DNA from: Sphingomonas sp. JUb134
Lineage (GTDB): Bacteria > Pseudomonadota > Alphaproteobacteria > Sphingomonadales > Sphingomonadaceae
NCBI RefSeq assembly: GCF_004341505.2
Contig: NZ_SLYP02000001.1
Coordinates: 338,501-402,500 of the forward strand
DNA length: 64,000 bases
Direction of reading: 5' to 3'
Part shown: piece after piece, positions 1-7,660 of the stretch
Layout: each line of letters begins with the position of its first letter
How positions within the stretch are numbered: position 1 is the first letter of the stretch
The notes under the pieces: model-generated
Told to the model about the DNA's origin: nothing
The model's database searches: none
What the model saw: the letters and a program-made list of their open reading frames with translations, nothing else
Program-made: the position numbers and the translations under genes

Positions 1-638
1 TGGGGAATTATCTGAAGACCCTCAACTCGTTCGAATTGCGCAGCAAGGCGACGATCGAGACCAACATGGAGAACACCGATCTCAAGGTGAGCCTCGGTCT
101 CGAGAACACCTATCGCGTGCAGCGTCCGAACGCGTTCTTCATCGAATTGCGCTCCGATCGACAGTACCGCCAGTTCTACTATGACGGGCGCAAGTTCACG
201 GTGAACGTCCCGCGCCAGGGCTTTTATGCCGCCGTCGACGCGCCGCCGACCATCGGCGACCTGATCGATGCCATCTACGAAGACTATGGCATCGCCCTGC
301 CGCTCTCGGACATCTTCTATTGGGCGGATGCCGGTACGCCCACCGAGGATGTGCGCTCGGCGGTACGCGTCGGCTATGCCAAGATCGGCGGCGTCGACAC
401 CGACCAGTTCGCATATCGCGGGGACGATCTCGACTTCCAGCTGTGGATCGCGCGGGGGTCACGGCCGCTGCCGATGAAGATTGCGATCATCAACCGCGAA
501 GATCCGATCCACCCGTCCTTCACGGCGGAGCTGACCTGGAACACCAACACCCGGTTCGCACCGTCGACCTTCGCGTTCAAGCCTCCCAGCGGCGCCAGCA
601 GCATCCAGATGGCGCGTCTCGACAGCCAGGAGAAGTAG
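1..638 (+). CDS. DUF2092 family protein, 5' end cut by the window
   Basis: The reading frame is open from base 3 to the TAG at 636-638, so the true start lies outside the window and only about the last 211 residues are seen. The text resembles the predicted periplasmic DUF2092 family: an alternating, beta-rich protein starting near NYLKTLNSFELRSKATIET, with an aromatic stretch QFYYDGRKF, and ending in a region rich in hydrophobic/Pro residues (STFAFKPPSGASSI). This family is thought to be exported and related in fold to LolA/LolB-like lipoprotein carriers, but its function is unknown. The next gene starts one base after the stop codon, so the two are almost certainly co-transcribed. The family call is from recognition of the pattern; the function is not assigned. 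Confidence 0.75.
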   Translation, partial: GNYLKTLNSFELRSKATIETNMENTDLKVSLGLENTYRVQRPNAFFIELRSDRQYRQFYYDGRKFTVNVPRQGFYAAVDAPPTIGDLIDAIYEDYGIALPLSDIFYWADAGTPTEDVRSAVRVGYAKIGGVDTDQFAYRGDDLDFQLWIARGSRPLPMKIAIINREDPIHPSFTAELTWNTNTRFAPSTFAFKPPSGASSIQMARLDSQEK

Positions 639-639
639 C

Positions 640-1356
640 ATGCGGCAATCCACTTTCCTGATAAGCGCCTGCACCGCCTTCGCGCTCGTGGCAGGGTCGA
701 TCGAGGCGGAGGCACAGCGCCGTTTCGGCGGCGGCGGCTTCCACATGCGGGGCGGGAGCATGCATGCGCGCGTACCCACCAACGTCCGCGGACCCGGCAG
801 CGGCAAGATCCATACCGCTACCCCGCCGCGCCCGGCTGGCGGTGGCGCCCGTCCCGCTGGCGGGCCGCCCCCGGGACCGCATCCCGGTCCCAATCCCGGG
901 CCGCACCCCGGCCCCAATCCGGGTCCCGGCCCACATCCTGGACCGGGCCCGCACCCGGGACCTGGACCTGGACCAGCCCCCCATCCCGGGCCCGGGCCGG
1001 GACCGGGTCCGCACCCTGGCCCTCCGCCGCCGCCACCGCCGCGGCCGCTGCCGCCGCCCCCACCGCCGCCGCCTGGATGGGGCTGGGGATGGGGCTGGGA
1101 CGATGATCCGTTCTGGGATCTCGCTGCCGGTGCGGTGATCGCCGGCACGACCGCGGCGGTGGTTTCCTCGGCCACGCAGCCCGACGTGGTGGTGGTCGAC
1201 ACGTCCAACGCACCCGGTACGGTCGTCTATGCGCTGCCGCCGAACTGCCCCAAGGTCATTCGCAGCAACGTCACCTACTTCTCGTGCAACAACGTCTGGT
1301 ACCGGCCGCAGTATCTGTCCTCGGGCGTCTCGTACGTGATCGTCACCGCCCCCTGA
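640..1356 (+). CDS. Secreted Pro/Gly-rich hypothetical protein
   Basis: A 238-residue protein with a signal peptide (residues 1 to about 25, ending AEAQ). A Gly/His/Arg region (26-75) is followed by a PGPHPGPNPGP-type tract (about 76-130), a poly-proline run (about 128-145), a WGWGWGWDDDPFW motif (about 147-159) and a short hydrophobic stretch (LAAGAVIAGTTAAVV). The C-terminal 50 residues contain two cysteines and an aromatic pattern (VTYFSCNNVWYRPQY) that recurs at the end of many small proteobacterial envelope proteins. The start ATG lies one base after the DUF2092 stop, and a strong terminator follows, so this is the last gene of that operon. No enzymatic motif is visible. A structural or surface role is plausible, but that is inference. 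Confidence 0.7.
   Translation: MRQSTFLISACTAFALVAGSIEAEAQRRFGGGGFHMRGGSMHARVPTNVRGPGSGKIHTATPPRPAGGGARPAGGPPPGPHPGPNPGPHPGPNPGPGPHPGPGPHPGPGPGPAPHPGPGPGPGPHPGPPPPPPPRPLPPPPPPPPGWGWGWGWDDDPFWDLAAGAVIAGTTAAVVSSATQPDVVVVDTSNAPGTVVYALPPNCPKVIRSNVTYFSCNNVWYRPQYLSSGVSYVIVTAP
865..1029 (+). repeat. Degenerate short tandem repeat encoding Pro-Gly-(His/Asn)-Pro
   Basis: The DNA is a degenerate array of roughly 6- and 12-nt units (CCcGGxCCgCAcCCx-like) encoding the PGPHPGPNPGP tract of the secreted protein. Such arrays can change length by slippage. The unit count here is irregular. Confidence 0.7.
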
Positions 1357-1366
1357 GGTACCTCCT

Positions 1367-1394
1367 GGGGCCCGCATCCCTGCGGGCCCCTTTT
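1367..1394 (+). terminator. Rho-independent terminator
   Basis: A perfect 10-bp stem GGGGCCCGCA / TGCGGGCCCC with a 4-nt loop (TCCC) is followed directly by TTTT, 10 bases after the stop codon of the Pro/Gly-rich gene. The convergent EF-hand gene ends just beyond, at 1400. Confidence 0.9.
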
Positions 1395-1399
1395 GCGGC

Positions 1400-1831
1400 T
1401 CAACGGCGCTGAGGACGCGCCGCGTCCATTTCGGCACGGGTGACATACCCGTCGCGATCGGCGTCCACCCGGTCGAAGCCCGGTGCCGGCGCCTTTTTCA
1501 ATTCCGCTCGCGTGACCTTGCCATCGCCGTTGCGATCCGCCTCTCCGAGCAGCGTGTCCAGCCGCGCAGAGGCCTGCGGGTTCCCTGCCGCGCGCGGAAA
1601 GTCGGATCGGGTCACCACGCCGTCGCGATCATGGTCGAGCTGGTCGAATCGCTGCGATCGCGCTGCCACATACTCTGCGCGGCTGACGCGCCCGTCCTTG
1701 TTGGTGTCCATCTTGGCGAACATCGCCGCGGGATCGGGGCGCGGCGGCGGGTTCTGTGCGAGCGCCGGCATCGCGGATGCGGCAACCACGACGACGAACA
1801 GGCTGCGGTGTGACCGGATATGCGGGGTCAT
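1400..1831 (-). CDS. Exported EF-hand calcium-binding protein
   Basis: The 143-residue product has a signal peptide (HRSLFVVVVAASAMPALAQ, cleavage near residue 26) and then four EF-hand loops: DTNKDGRVSRAE (about 42-53), DHDRDGVVTRSD (66-77), DRNGDGKVTRAE (99-110) and DADRDGYVTRAE (123-134). Each has Asp/Asn at loop positions 1, 3 and 5, Gly at 6 and an acidic residue at 12, as calcium binding requires. It probably buffers or senses calcium in the periplasm. The start at 1831 is preferred over an in-frame upstream start at 1858 because GGAGA lies 8 bases before it and the signal peptide then begins at the right place. It is convergent with the preceding operon and shares the terminator region. 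Confidence 0.85.
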   Translation of the reverse strand: MTPHIRSHRSLFVVVVAASAMPALAQNPPPRPDPAAMFAKMDTNKDGRVSRAEYVAARSQRFDQLDHDRDGVVTRSDFPRAAGNPQASARLDTLLGEADRNGDGKVTRAELKKAPAPGFDRVDADRDGYVTRAEMDAARPQRR

Positions 1832-2118
1832 GGGAGATTCTCCATCTACGCTGTGCAAAACGCACGCTCGTGGCTTGTCACCTGCGTCGCCGCCTTCGCA
1901 CCGGGAGATGGCGCAGATTCGTTGCCCACCGCTCCCTAGTTCGCGGATGCGAGCGCATCCGGTGCGCGGTCCGGACTTCCCGCCCGAGCTTCACGGTAGA
2001 ACCCCCGATCCAGATCGCCCGTTCGGCGGCCCAATCTCGTCATGTCTCCGCTCCCCGCGCAGCTGCATTCCTTTGCCAGGCGCTGCTCATCCCGGTGGAG
2101 ACAGAAAAGGGGGAGGCT

Positions 2119-2150
2119 GGGCTGGTTCGGGATCATTCCCGGACCAGCCC
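2119..2150. repeat. Long stem-loop
   Basis: GGGCTGGTTCGGGA (2119-2132) pairs with TCCCGGACCAGCCC (2137-2150) across a TCAT loop: 14 pairs, one of them G-U. No U-run follows on the + strand; on the - strand a TTTT appears 10 bases after the stem. It could be a weak terminator or an extragenic repeat. Confidence 0.55.
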
Positions 2151-2178
2151 ACCCTTCGCGGCGGCAGGGCCCAGGCTC

Positions 2179-2194
2179 GTGCGGCATGCCGCAC
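2179..2194. promoter_or_regulatory. Perfect 16-bp palindrome GTGCGGCATGCCGCAC
   Basis: Perfect dyad symmetry with no spacer, about 40 bp upstream of the likely start of the barrel gene. A dimeric repressor or activator could bind here; no regulator is known for it. Confidence 0.35.
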
Positions 2195-2233
2195 TCGGTA
2201 GTTTGGCCTCGATCGCGGAGAGGGCGTGGGCAT

Positions 2234-3262
2234 GTGGAAGGATGGGATCGCTCCACAGGTACTTCGGCCGTGATCGCCCTCGACGACACCGCCTGGGTTT
2301 CCTTGGTGGTTCCGCCGACGCCGGTTCAGGAGGTTGCAGCGGCGCCGGAAGGCGGTCCGACCCCGCCAGACGCGGAGCAATCGGTTGTTCCCGCCGCGCC
2401 CGCGAGCGATGCCCCGGTTCCGCCTCCGGAGCCCGTCTCCAAGGGGCTTCGCCTTCCCTTCGGCCGGGATCGCGCCCTCGCGCGGGGATATGAACTGCCG
2501 CGCACCGCGGGTCTGAGCATCCTCCTGGTGGGCAATCACCAGAAGCTGGACGCCGGCGATCTGGCGGTGGCGATAGGGACGCCAGCTGGCGTGGCCGGCC
2601 GGACGTTGACGCCCGTTCCCTTTGTCACCACCGATCAGATCAAGGCGCACAATCATGTCGTCGAGTTCAAGGCGGACGTGTGGCTGTTTCCGTACCTCAA
2701 CCTGTTCGCGAGCATCGGCCGGACGAACGGGGGAATGGACATTGCCGTCAACATCGACCTGACCGGGCTGTTGCCGCCGGTTTTGTGCCGGCCGCCGGCG
2801 GACTGCAGCCGCGACCTGCGCTTTCACGCCGAGATCGACAACACCACCCTCACCTTCGGCGGAATGGTCAGCTATGGCGCCGAGGACTGGTTCGCCGCGT
2901 TGCTGGCGTCCCGCACGTTGAGCATGTCCAGCCGCGATCGTTCGGACATCACCAGCACCGACGCCGGCTTGCGGGTCGGCCCCCGGCTGAAGCTCCCCTC
3001 CAATTCGCGGCTGGCACTCTATGGGGGCGTCAACTACGTCGACCTCGACACCACGGTCGAGGGTAGCCTCTCCGGCGAGGTGCGGGATCCCGCCGGCGCC
3101 CCGCTCACGCTGCGGTATCGCACAAGCTTGCACAACCCGTGGAAGTGGTCGGGGCTGGTCGGCGCCAACTTCGAGTTCGCCAGGCGCTGGAATCTTCAGG
3201 CGGAGCAGGTGTTCGGCAAGGGCGGCGATCGCACGGTCGTGTCCGCCAGCGTTCGCTTCTGA
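2234..3262 (+). CDS. Putative outer-membrane beta-barrel protein
   Basis: About 342 residues. The first 80 or so are Pro/Ala-rich and low in complexity (VVPPTPVQEVAAAPEGG). The rest alternates polar and hydrophobic residues in strand-length segments (ELPRTAGLSILLVGNHQKL, VEFKADVWLFPYLNLFASIG, SRLALYGGVNYVDLDTTVEG) and ends SASVRF, the terminal-phenylalanine signature of outer-membrane barrels recognised by BamA. The start is uncertain: GTG at 2234 has GGAGAGG about 10 bases upstream, GTG at 2270 has a weaker AGGT, and the frame is open back to 2042. None of these gives a normal signal peptide, so the 5' end may be damaged or misread. It is convergent with the truncated D15 gene 12 bases beyond its stop. 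No family was recognised. Confidence 0.6.
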   Translation: MEGWDRSTGTSAVIALDDTAWVSLVVPPTPVQEVAAAPEGGPTPPDAEQSVVPAAPASDAPVPPPEPVSKGLRLPFGRDRALARGYELPRTAGLSILLVGNHQKLDAGDLAVAIGTPAGVAGRTLTPVPFVTTDQIKAHNHVVEFKADVWLFPYLNLFASIGRTNGGMDIAVNIDLTGLLPPVLCRPPADCSRDLRFHAEIDNTTLTFGGMVSYGAEDWFAALLASRTLSMSSRDRSDITSTDAGLRVGPRLKLPSNSRLALYGGVNYVDLDTTVEGSLSGEVRDPAGAPLTLRYRTSLHNPWKWSGLVGANFEFARRWNLQAEQVFGKGGDRTVVSASVRF

Positions 3263-3273
3263 ACGCTTCTCGA

Positions 3274-3918
3274 TCAGAATGCCTCGGCGATGCCCAGGTA
3301 CAGGCCCGGCCCGTGCCAGCCTACCGCGACATCGAGGCGCAGGTTGACGTCGTTCTTTCGAAACGGCTGGTAGCGCACGCCAAGTCCGGCGCTGGGCAGC
3401 AGCGTGCTGTCATCGAGCACATGGCCAAAGGAGGGGGCGATCCCGCCCACGCCAAAGAAGGCGACTCCACCGAACCGTCCTCCCAGATGCTGGCGAACCT
3501 CTGCCTGCGCCGCCCAGCTCGCCCGGTCGCGGTAGCGCCCGCTCTCGTAACCGCGCAGATCGGCACCCGAGCCGAAGTCGCAAAGATTGTTGAAGGGCAC
3601 GTGACCGGTGACCGCGCAGGTCGCCACCCGCGTCGCGAGCACGGTCGTCTTCCGCATGGGCACATACCAGTTGCCCAGGACCTGTAACCGCGTGTGGCCG
3701 AAGCTGTTGCCGAGAAACCCCGCTCCGACAAGCCAAGTCGCCGCGGCATAGGTCCCGGAATGCGGCTGCAGCGCGCTGTCGCGCGTGTCGTAGCTCACCG
3801 TCGGGCCAATCATCGAGAGGGTGCTGTCGAGTTCCTCCTCCGGAGGTGCGGCGACCTGGTCGACGTCGCCCCTGGGGTTCTTCCAGCGCGAATCGGCGAA
3901 GCGCCAGCGCAGGCCGAT
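3274..3918 (-). pseudogene. 5'-truncated BamA/TamA-type surface antigen (D15) gene
   Basis: The last 215 or so codons encode the C-terminal barrel of a D15 family outer-membrane protein. They align closely with the intact paralogue at 7661-8851: STLSMIGPTVSYDTRDS against STLAMLGPSLTYDSRNS, GADLRGYESGRYRDR against SGDLRGYEAGRYRDR, and the ends YLGIAEAF and YFGIGEAF. Homology begins abruptly at IGLRWRF (3918). Everything upstream, including signal peptide, N-terminal part and start codon, has been replaced by a DUF1622 gene in another frame. The open frame continues back to 4188 only as the out-of-frame shadow of DUF1622. I read this as the product of a deletion and not as a working gene. A frameshifted fusion is possible but less likely. 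Confidence 0.75.
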
Positions 3919-4151
3919 GCGATCGCCGTGTCGACGAGGTCGGCGGCGAGCGCGAACTCCAGCGCGAGCATCAGCCAGCGCGCAAAGCCCATCCAGATAC
4001 CGCGCCGGTTTCCCGTCGGGTGCACTCCCGTCGTCACGTACCGCAGCGTCCCGTAGATCGCCACTCCTGCCCCGGCACAGACGGAAACGATCACCAGCGC
4101 GTCGAGCAGCAGCGAAACGCCCGCTGCAAAGGCATGAAACCAAGCTTCCAT
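3810..4151 (-). pseudogene. DUF1622 membrane protein, 3'-truncated by the deletion
   Basis: The first 78 residues are a good DUF1622 N-terminus: a membrane segment SLLLDALVIVSVCAGAGVAIYG, the LRYVT segment, then a second segment ending LEFALAADLVDTAIA. The intact homologue at 47858-48244 continues with a third segment (LESLAVLAGIVLIRTFLSFSLEVEI) that is missing here. After residue 78 (3918) the frame runs into the D15 gene out of frame and ends with 35 unrelated residues (CAGASPIRAGRTPGATST). The start at 4151 has a good GGGAGA ribosome site. The truncated protein could still be made, but it lacks the third conserved segment, so loss of function is likely. Confidence 0.7.
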
Positions 4152-4405
4152 TTGCGTCTCCCGGCCCGATGATGGGGTGCCGGGCCACGCGGGCGGAATC
4201 GGGATTTCTATTGGCGTGGCTGCGGTGCCGATGGGGAGCGGGCCGCGTCCGTCGCTGCGATTAAAGGCAAAAGGGCGCTGCCGCTCGTCTCAGGGGTTTC
4301 CCTGATAACCTCCCGGCGGCTAAGTGCTCAGTATGTGGTGAAAAACTGTTCGACTGGCTTCCGGCGGATGGGCTCCCGGAGGCTCAAAAAACAGGGGAAC
4401 GGACG

Positions 4406-5602
4406 ATGACCAGCGAGTGGCCTCGAAAGAGGAGGGGCGGCAATGCGGCTTCAACCCCTGCCAAGTTGGGGGATGGCCCCGATCTGCTTGCCTTTCGGAC
4501 GCTCCCGGTCCTGAAAGATCCGGCGCTCGAGCAACCGCCCTTCCGCAATCCGCCCGTTGCGCTTGCCGACCTCAATTGGCGCCTGCTGACCGGCGATCCC
4601 GGCACGTCCCCGCACGATCCGTGTGCGCGCCTGTTCGGGCACGTCGCCCCGGGCGACGATCTCCTCGCACGCATGAGGGTTTTGGCGGAGCGCGATCCCG
4701 CACAGTTCGCTCCGCTGCTCGGGGCGATGCGCGCCGTGGCTGCCGGGGAGCGCGCGGAGTCGATCCACCTTTACACTGCACCGGACGGGGGCGAGGAACG
4801 GCAGCAATTGTGCCTCGGCAGGCTGGAAATCGCCGGGGTGCCGTACCTCAAGCTGACATGGCTGCCGGCGACCGAGATATTCGCGCTTCGCAAGGAACGC
4901 CAGCGGCTGGGCCGCTTGCTGATGCGCAGCCAGGCCGACCTCATCCGGGCGCAGGAGCAGGAGCGCCAACGCGTCGCGCGCGACTTGCACGACAACGCGG
5001 CCCAATATCTGGCCGCGTTGAGCCTATCCATCGCGCGTCTGCAGTCGATCAACAAGGATCCCGCCGTCGCGGCGGTGGCTGCCGAACTGAGTGAGTTCCT
5101 GGCGAACTATCATCGCGTGGTTCGCGGAATGACCTACGCGCTCCACCCGCCGGATCTCCAGCAGCACGGCTTGAATGCGGCAGTGCATGGGTTGTGCGAA
5201 GGCCTGACGCGGCGCAGCAATCTCGCGATCGCTCTGCAGATCTATGGGCTGGACAGACGCCGGGGAACTGCCGTCGAGAGCGCCGTCTTCCGGCTCGTCC
5301 AGGAGGCACTGAGCAACGTGCAGGCGCACGCCGGGGCGGGTCGCGTGCGCGTGCGGCTCGTCGGTCGCGAGTGCTGCCTGCTCGCGGTCGTCCAGGACGA
5401 CGGCAAGGGGCTCCCCTCGGACTGGCAGGATCGCCCGTCGATCGGAGTGGGTATTCCGGGCATGGCCCGCCGGATCACGGAACTGGGCGGCACGATCCGC
5501 ATCCGTGCAAGGCGCTCTGGCACCGGTACCATCGTCGCTGCTGTGATACCGCGCAGTGGCGCGCAGGATTTCGTCTTTGCGGCGGGGAGCTTCCCGGCGT
5601 GA
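4406..5602 (+). CDS. Sensor histidine kinase, NarL-partner type (HisKA_3)
   Basis: A 398-residue soluble kinase without membrane segments. The N-terminal 160 residues have no clear domain. A helix (IFALRKERQRLGRLLMRSQADLIRAQ) leads into the HisKA_3 box QERQRVARDLHDNAAQ with phospho-acceptor His195. The HATPase_c domain follows, with an N-box (FRLVQEALSNVQAHAGAG) and a G-box (VQDDGKGLP). This kinase class phosphorylates LuxR-type response regulators. The convergent gene next door encodes exactly such a regulator, so they are probably partners even though they are on opposite strands. The signal sensed is unknown. GGGGAA lies a few bases upstream of the ATG. Its last 579 nt are overlapped in antisense by the regulator's open frame. 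Confidence 0.85.
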   Translation: MTSEWPRKRRGGNAASTPAKLGDGPDLLAFRTLPVLKDPALEQPPFRNPPVALADLNWRLLTGDPGTSPHDPCARLFGHVAPGDDLLARMRVLAERDPAQFAPLLGAMRAVAAGERAESIHLYTAPDGGEERQQLCLGRLEIAGVPYLKLTWLPATEIFALRKERQRLGRLLMRSQADLIRAQEQERQRVARDLHDNAAQYLAALSLSIARLQSINKDPAVAAVAAELSEFLANYHRVVRGMTYALHPPDLQQHGLNAAVHGLCEGLTRRSNLAIALQIYGLDRRRGTAVESAVFRLVQEALSNVQAHAGAGRVRVRLVGRECCLLAVVQDDGKGLPSDWQDRPSIGVGIPGMARRITELGGTIRIRARRSGTGTIVAAVIPRSGAQDFVFAAGSFPA

Positions 5603-6271
5603 ACCGCAGTGAAGAACCGACAGGTCGTCAGGCTTGGATGATGTCGTTGCAACTGCGAAACGGACCAACTCGGCAGTGGTGCGCAGCTTCAGTTTCTGCA
5701 TCGCAGACGCGCGATGCGTCTCGACCGTCTTCACGCTGATATCCAGGATGAAGCCGATCTCCTTGTTGATCTTACCTTCGGCGATCAACTGGACCACTTC
5801 GCGCTCCCGGTGGGTCAGAGTAGCCTGGGTAGCTGGCGACGACTTCAGAAATCGTTCGAGGAGCGTTTCCGAAACCACGTCCGAGAAATACGGTCGCCGG
5901 ACCGAGAGTGCGTCGACCGCAGCCAGCAGATGTTTCTCCGTATCGGACTTGAGGACATATCCGCGTGCACCAGCTCGCAATGCGTCCAGCGCGAGATCCT
6001 CACGATCATGCATGGTGTAGACCATGATCTCGATGCGAGGAAGTTCCAGCTTCAAGGCGACGGTGAGATCGAGGCCATTTAGTTCCGGGATCGAAAAGTC
6101 GACGATTGCAATGTCCGGCTTGACTGCTCGTGCATCTTCCAGAGCTGCCCGCCCTGTCGGAGACTCGGCGACGACACAAAGGTTAGGCCTCGTCTCCAAC
6201 AGATTCCTGACGCCCCGACGCACCGCGTAATGATCATCTGCGATCAGGACTCGCCGAACCGGACTGCTCAT
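5024..6271 (-). CDS. NarL/LuxR-type response regulator with run-on C-terminus
   Basis: Residues 1-208 are a complete NarL-type regulator: receiver domain with phospho-acceptor Asp58 (DIAIVDFSIPELNG) and Lys108 (GYVLKSD), then a LuxR helix-turn-helix (LTHREREVVQLIAEG ... ISVKTVETHRASAMQKL, about 152-207). Relatives stop soon after ELVRFAV. Here no stop codon is met, and the frame continues for about 200 residues of Arg/Ala-rich text, of which 224-415 are antisense to the kinase. A TGA lies in the neighbouring frame at the expected end (AAGCCTGACG, near 5630), so a 1-base indel or a sequencing error may have removed the natural stop. The functional protein probably ends near 5640. Likely target genes are not evident. 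Confidence 0.75.
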   Translation of the reverse strand: MSSPVRRVLIADDHYAVRRGVRNLLETRPNLCVVAESPTGRAALEDARAVKPDIAIVDFSIPELNGLDLTVALKLELPRIEIMVYTMHDREDLALDALRAGARGYVLKSDTEKHLLAAVDALSVRRPYFSDVVSETLLERFLKSSPATQATLTHREREVVQLIAEGKINKEIGFILDISVKTVETHRASAMQKLKLRTTAELVRFAVATTSSKPDDLSVLHCGSRREAPRRKDEILRATARYHSSDDGTGARAPCTDADRAAQFRDPAGHARNTHSDRRAILPVRGEPLAVVLDDREQAALATDEPHAHATRPGVRLHVAQCLLDEPEDGALDGSSPASVQPIDLQSDREIAAPRQAFAQPMHCRIQAVLLEIRRVERVGHSANHAMIVRQELTQFGSHRRDGGILVDRLQTRDG

Positions 6272-6284
6272 CGCCGAAAGATCC

Positions 6285-6302
6285 TTCCATGTTAGAATGG
6301 AA
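6285..6302. promoter_or_regulatory. Inverted repeat upstream of the response regulator
   Basis: TTCCAT-GTTAGA-ATGGAA is a perfect 6-bp dyad 14 bases upstream of the regulator's start codon. It could be an autoregulatory site; this is inference only. Confidence 0.3.
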
Positions 6303-6727
6303 TCGGTTGTTCAGGCCATTCTCGATCTTTTTCTATTTGTATTTTCCGTTTCTATTTGCGCGAAGTCAATCAGAATTAAGTAATAATAATGGTGTAACGA
6401 ACATTAACCCGTTCTGCAGCTTATACGATATCCGCGTGCGTTTCTTTTTGTTGCTGAAGTAGGCGAAGACCGCGCGCGGAGTTGCCGGGGAGCCCTGCAC
6501 TAGGCTTCGGGTATGCGCTGACCAGCGATGGCTCGTTGCAGGGCGTGGCGGCAGATCGCTGTCCCTATCTGCCGCCACGCCGCGGTACGCGGCACGCACC
6601 CTGGGGGGCAGGTGCGCTTACGCACATTGCGGGCGGGGGATCTGCGTTCGCAAGGATCTTGGTCCGCCCGCTAGGATACAATGGCCGACGAACGCGCCCA
6701 CGCCGATCGGCACTTACCCCTATAACG
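6303..6727. other. 425-bp intergenic gap, partly AT-rich
   Basis: No gene is supported. Bases about 6325-6430 are markedly AT-richer than the surroundings and may hold the promoter of the response regulator. A long perfect inverted repeat lies at 6542-6581. Confidence 0.5.
6542..6581. repeat. Perfect 15-bp inverted repeat
   Basis: GGCGTGGCGGCAGAT (6542-6556) and ATCTGCCGCCACGCC (6567-6581) are perfect reverse complements around a 10-base loop. No U-run follows on either strand, so it is not a standard terminator. It resembles an extragenic REP-type element. Confidence 0.7.
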
Positions 6728-7612
6728 TCAGTCGGCTGCTCCGGAGGGGGCCTCGCGTGAGATTGCGCCGGGCGCGCTCCGTCGGAGCCAGGCTTGGTAC
6801 AAGGCGACGATCACCGCGCTGTTCAAAAGAAACAGCAGGATCGCGACCGTCGTCTGCGTGCTGCCGCCGCTCGCCTGGCTGATCGCGATCGCCATGCCGG
6901 GGTGGCGGATCGCCGCGGTGATACCCAGCGTAGCCCGCCCCGTGCGATCTGGGCCGCCGAGCCAATATCCGGCAAGCAACGCGCCGAAAGCCGTGCACGC
7001 GAAGGCGATGATCGTGCCATCGCCGAGCAGCTCCAGGAATTCGCGCCCCTCTGCCCACAGCAGCAGCAGCACGAACAAGAGCAGGATCAGGTTCGACAGG
7101 ATCTTCAGCACCCGGGCTGCGCGCCGGGCGAGCGCCGGCAGCAGCGCCGCGAACGCCAGCCCAAGGACGATCGGCAGCAGGCCCGACACCACCACGATGC
7201 GCGCGATCAGTGCGACCGGGGCATTCGCATGATGCGCGAAGAACGGGTTGATGATCACGACCGTCAAGGGGACCAGGAAGATCGCCAGTGCGATCAGCAC
7301 CGCGTACAGCGCCAGCACGTCCGATCGGTCCGCACCGGATTTGAGGGCGTTGCCCGGCACCAGCGGCGCGAGCGGCGAGACCGACATCAGGATCAGGCCG
7401 GCGGCGACCGGCGGATCGAGCGCCATGATCTTCACCAGGATGAAGGCCAGCAACGGCACCACGACGTTCACGGCGATGATGGCCCGCAACAGGCGTGCCG
7501 GCTGGCGCAGATGCGCAAGCACGGATCGCCAGTCGCTCTCCATCGCCACTGCCGCGATCATCAGAAACAGACTGGCCTGCACCAGCAACCCGATCATCTG
7601 CTTAGGCTCCAT
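6728..7612 (-). CDS. BASS-family (bile acid:sodium symporter-like) transporter
   Basis: A 294-residue integral membrane protein with about nine hydrophobic segments. It shows two BASS/SBF fold hallmarks: the LILMSVSPLAPLVPG loop in the N-terminal half and the TLGITAAIRHPGMAIAI crossover motif in the C-terminal half. Members use the sodium gradient to import organic anions (bile acids, pantoate and others); the substrate here cannot be inferred. GGAGGAAG precedes the ATG. The gene starts 48 bases after the stop of the D15 barrel gene on the same strand, so the two are probably one transcript. The reason for that pairing is unclear. Confidence 0.85.
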   Translation of the reverse strand: MEPKQMIGLLVQASLFLMIAAVAMESDWRSVLAHLRQPARLLRAIIAVNVVVPLLAFILVKIMALDPPVAAGLILMSVSPLAPLVPGNALKSGADRSDVLALYAVLIALAIFLVPLTVVIINPFFAHHANAPVALIARIVVVSGLLPIVLGLAFAALLPALARRAARVLKILSNLILLLFVLLLLWAEGREFLELLGDGTIIAFACTAFGALLAGYWLGGPDRTGRATLGITAAIRHPGMAIAISQASGGSTQTTVAILLFLLNSAVIVALYQAWLRRSAPGAISREAPSGAAD

Positions 7613-7660
7613 GTGGGTCTTCCTCCTCAGCCGTGGCCGCTGGCACGGGCGTGCCGGCGA

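Larger units (their letters stand above)
1832..2233. other. 400-bp gap holding three inverted repeats
   Basis: No convincing gene is seen. It contains a short hairpin at 1944-1961 (CGGATGCG-AG-CGCATCCG), a long stem-loop at 2119-2150 and a perfect 16-bp palindrome at 2179-2194. An open frame runs through part of it (from 2042), continuous with the downstream barrel gene, but its Arg/Pro/Ser-rich text does not look like protein. Confidence 0.5.

Noticed and set aside
865..1029. CRISPR-like spacing in the Pro-Gly repeat
   Set aside because: Units are contiguous and coding, with no spacers; no cas genes anywhere in the window.
459..1208. Gly-rich minus-strand frame opposite the Pro/Gly-rich gene
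   Set aside because: Antisense of the CCxGGx repeat necessarily reads as poly-Gly/Pro; there is no signal peptide or ribosome site.
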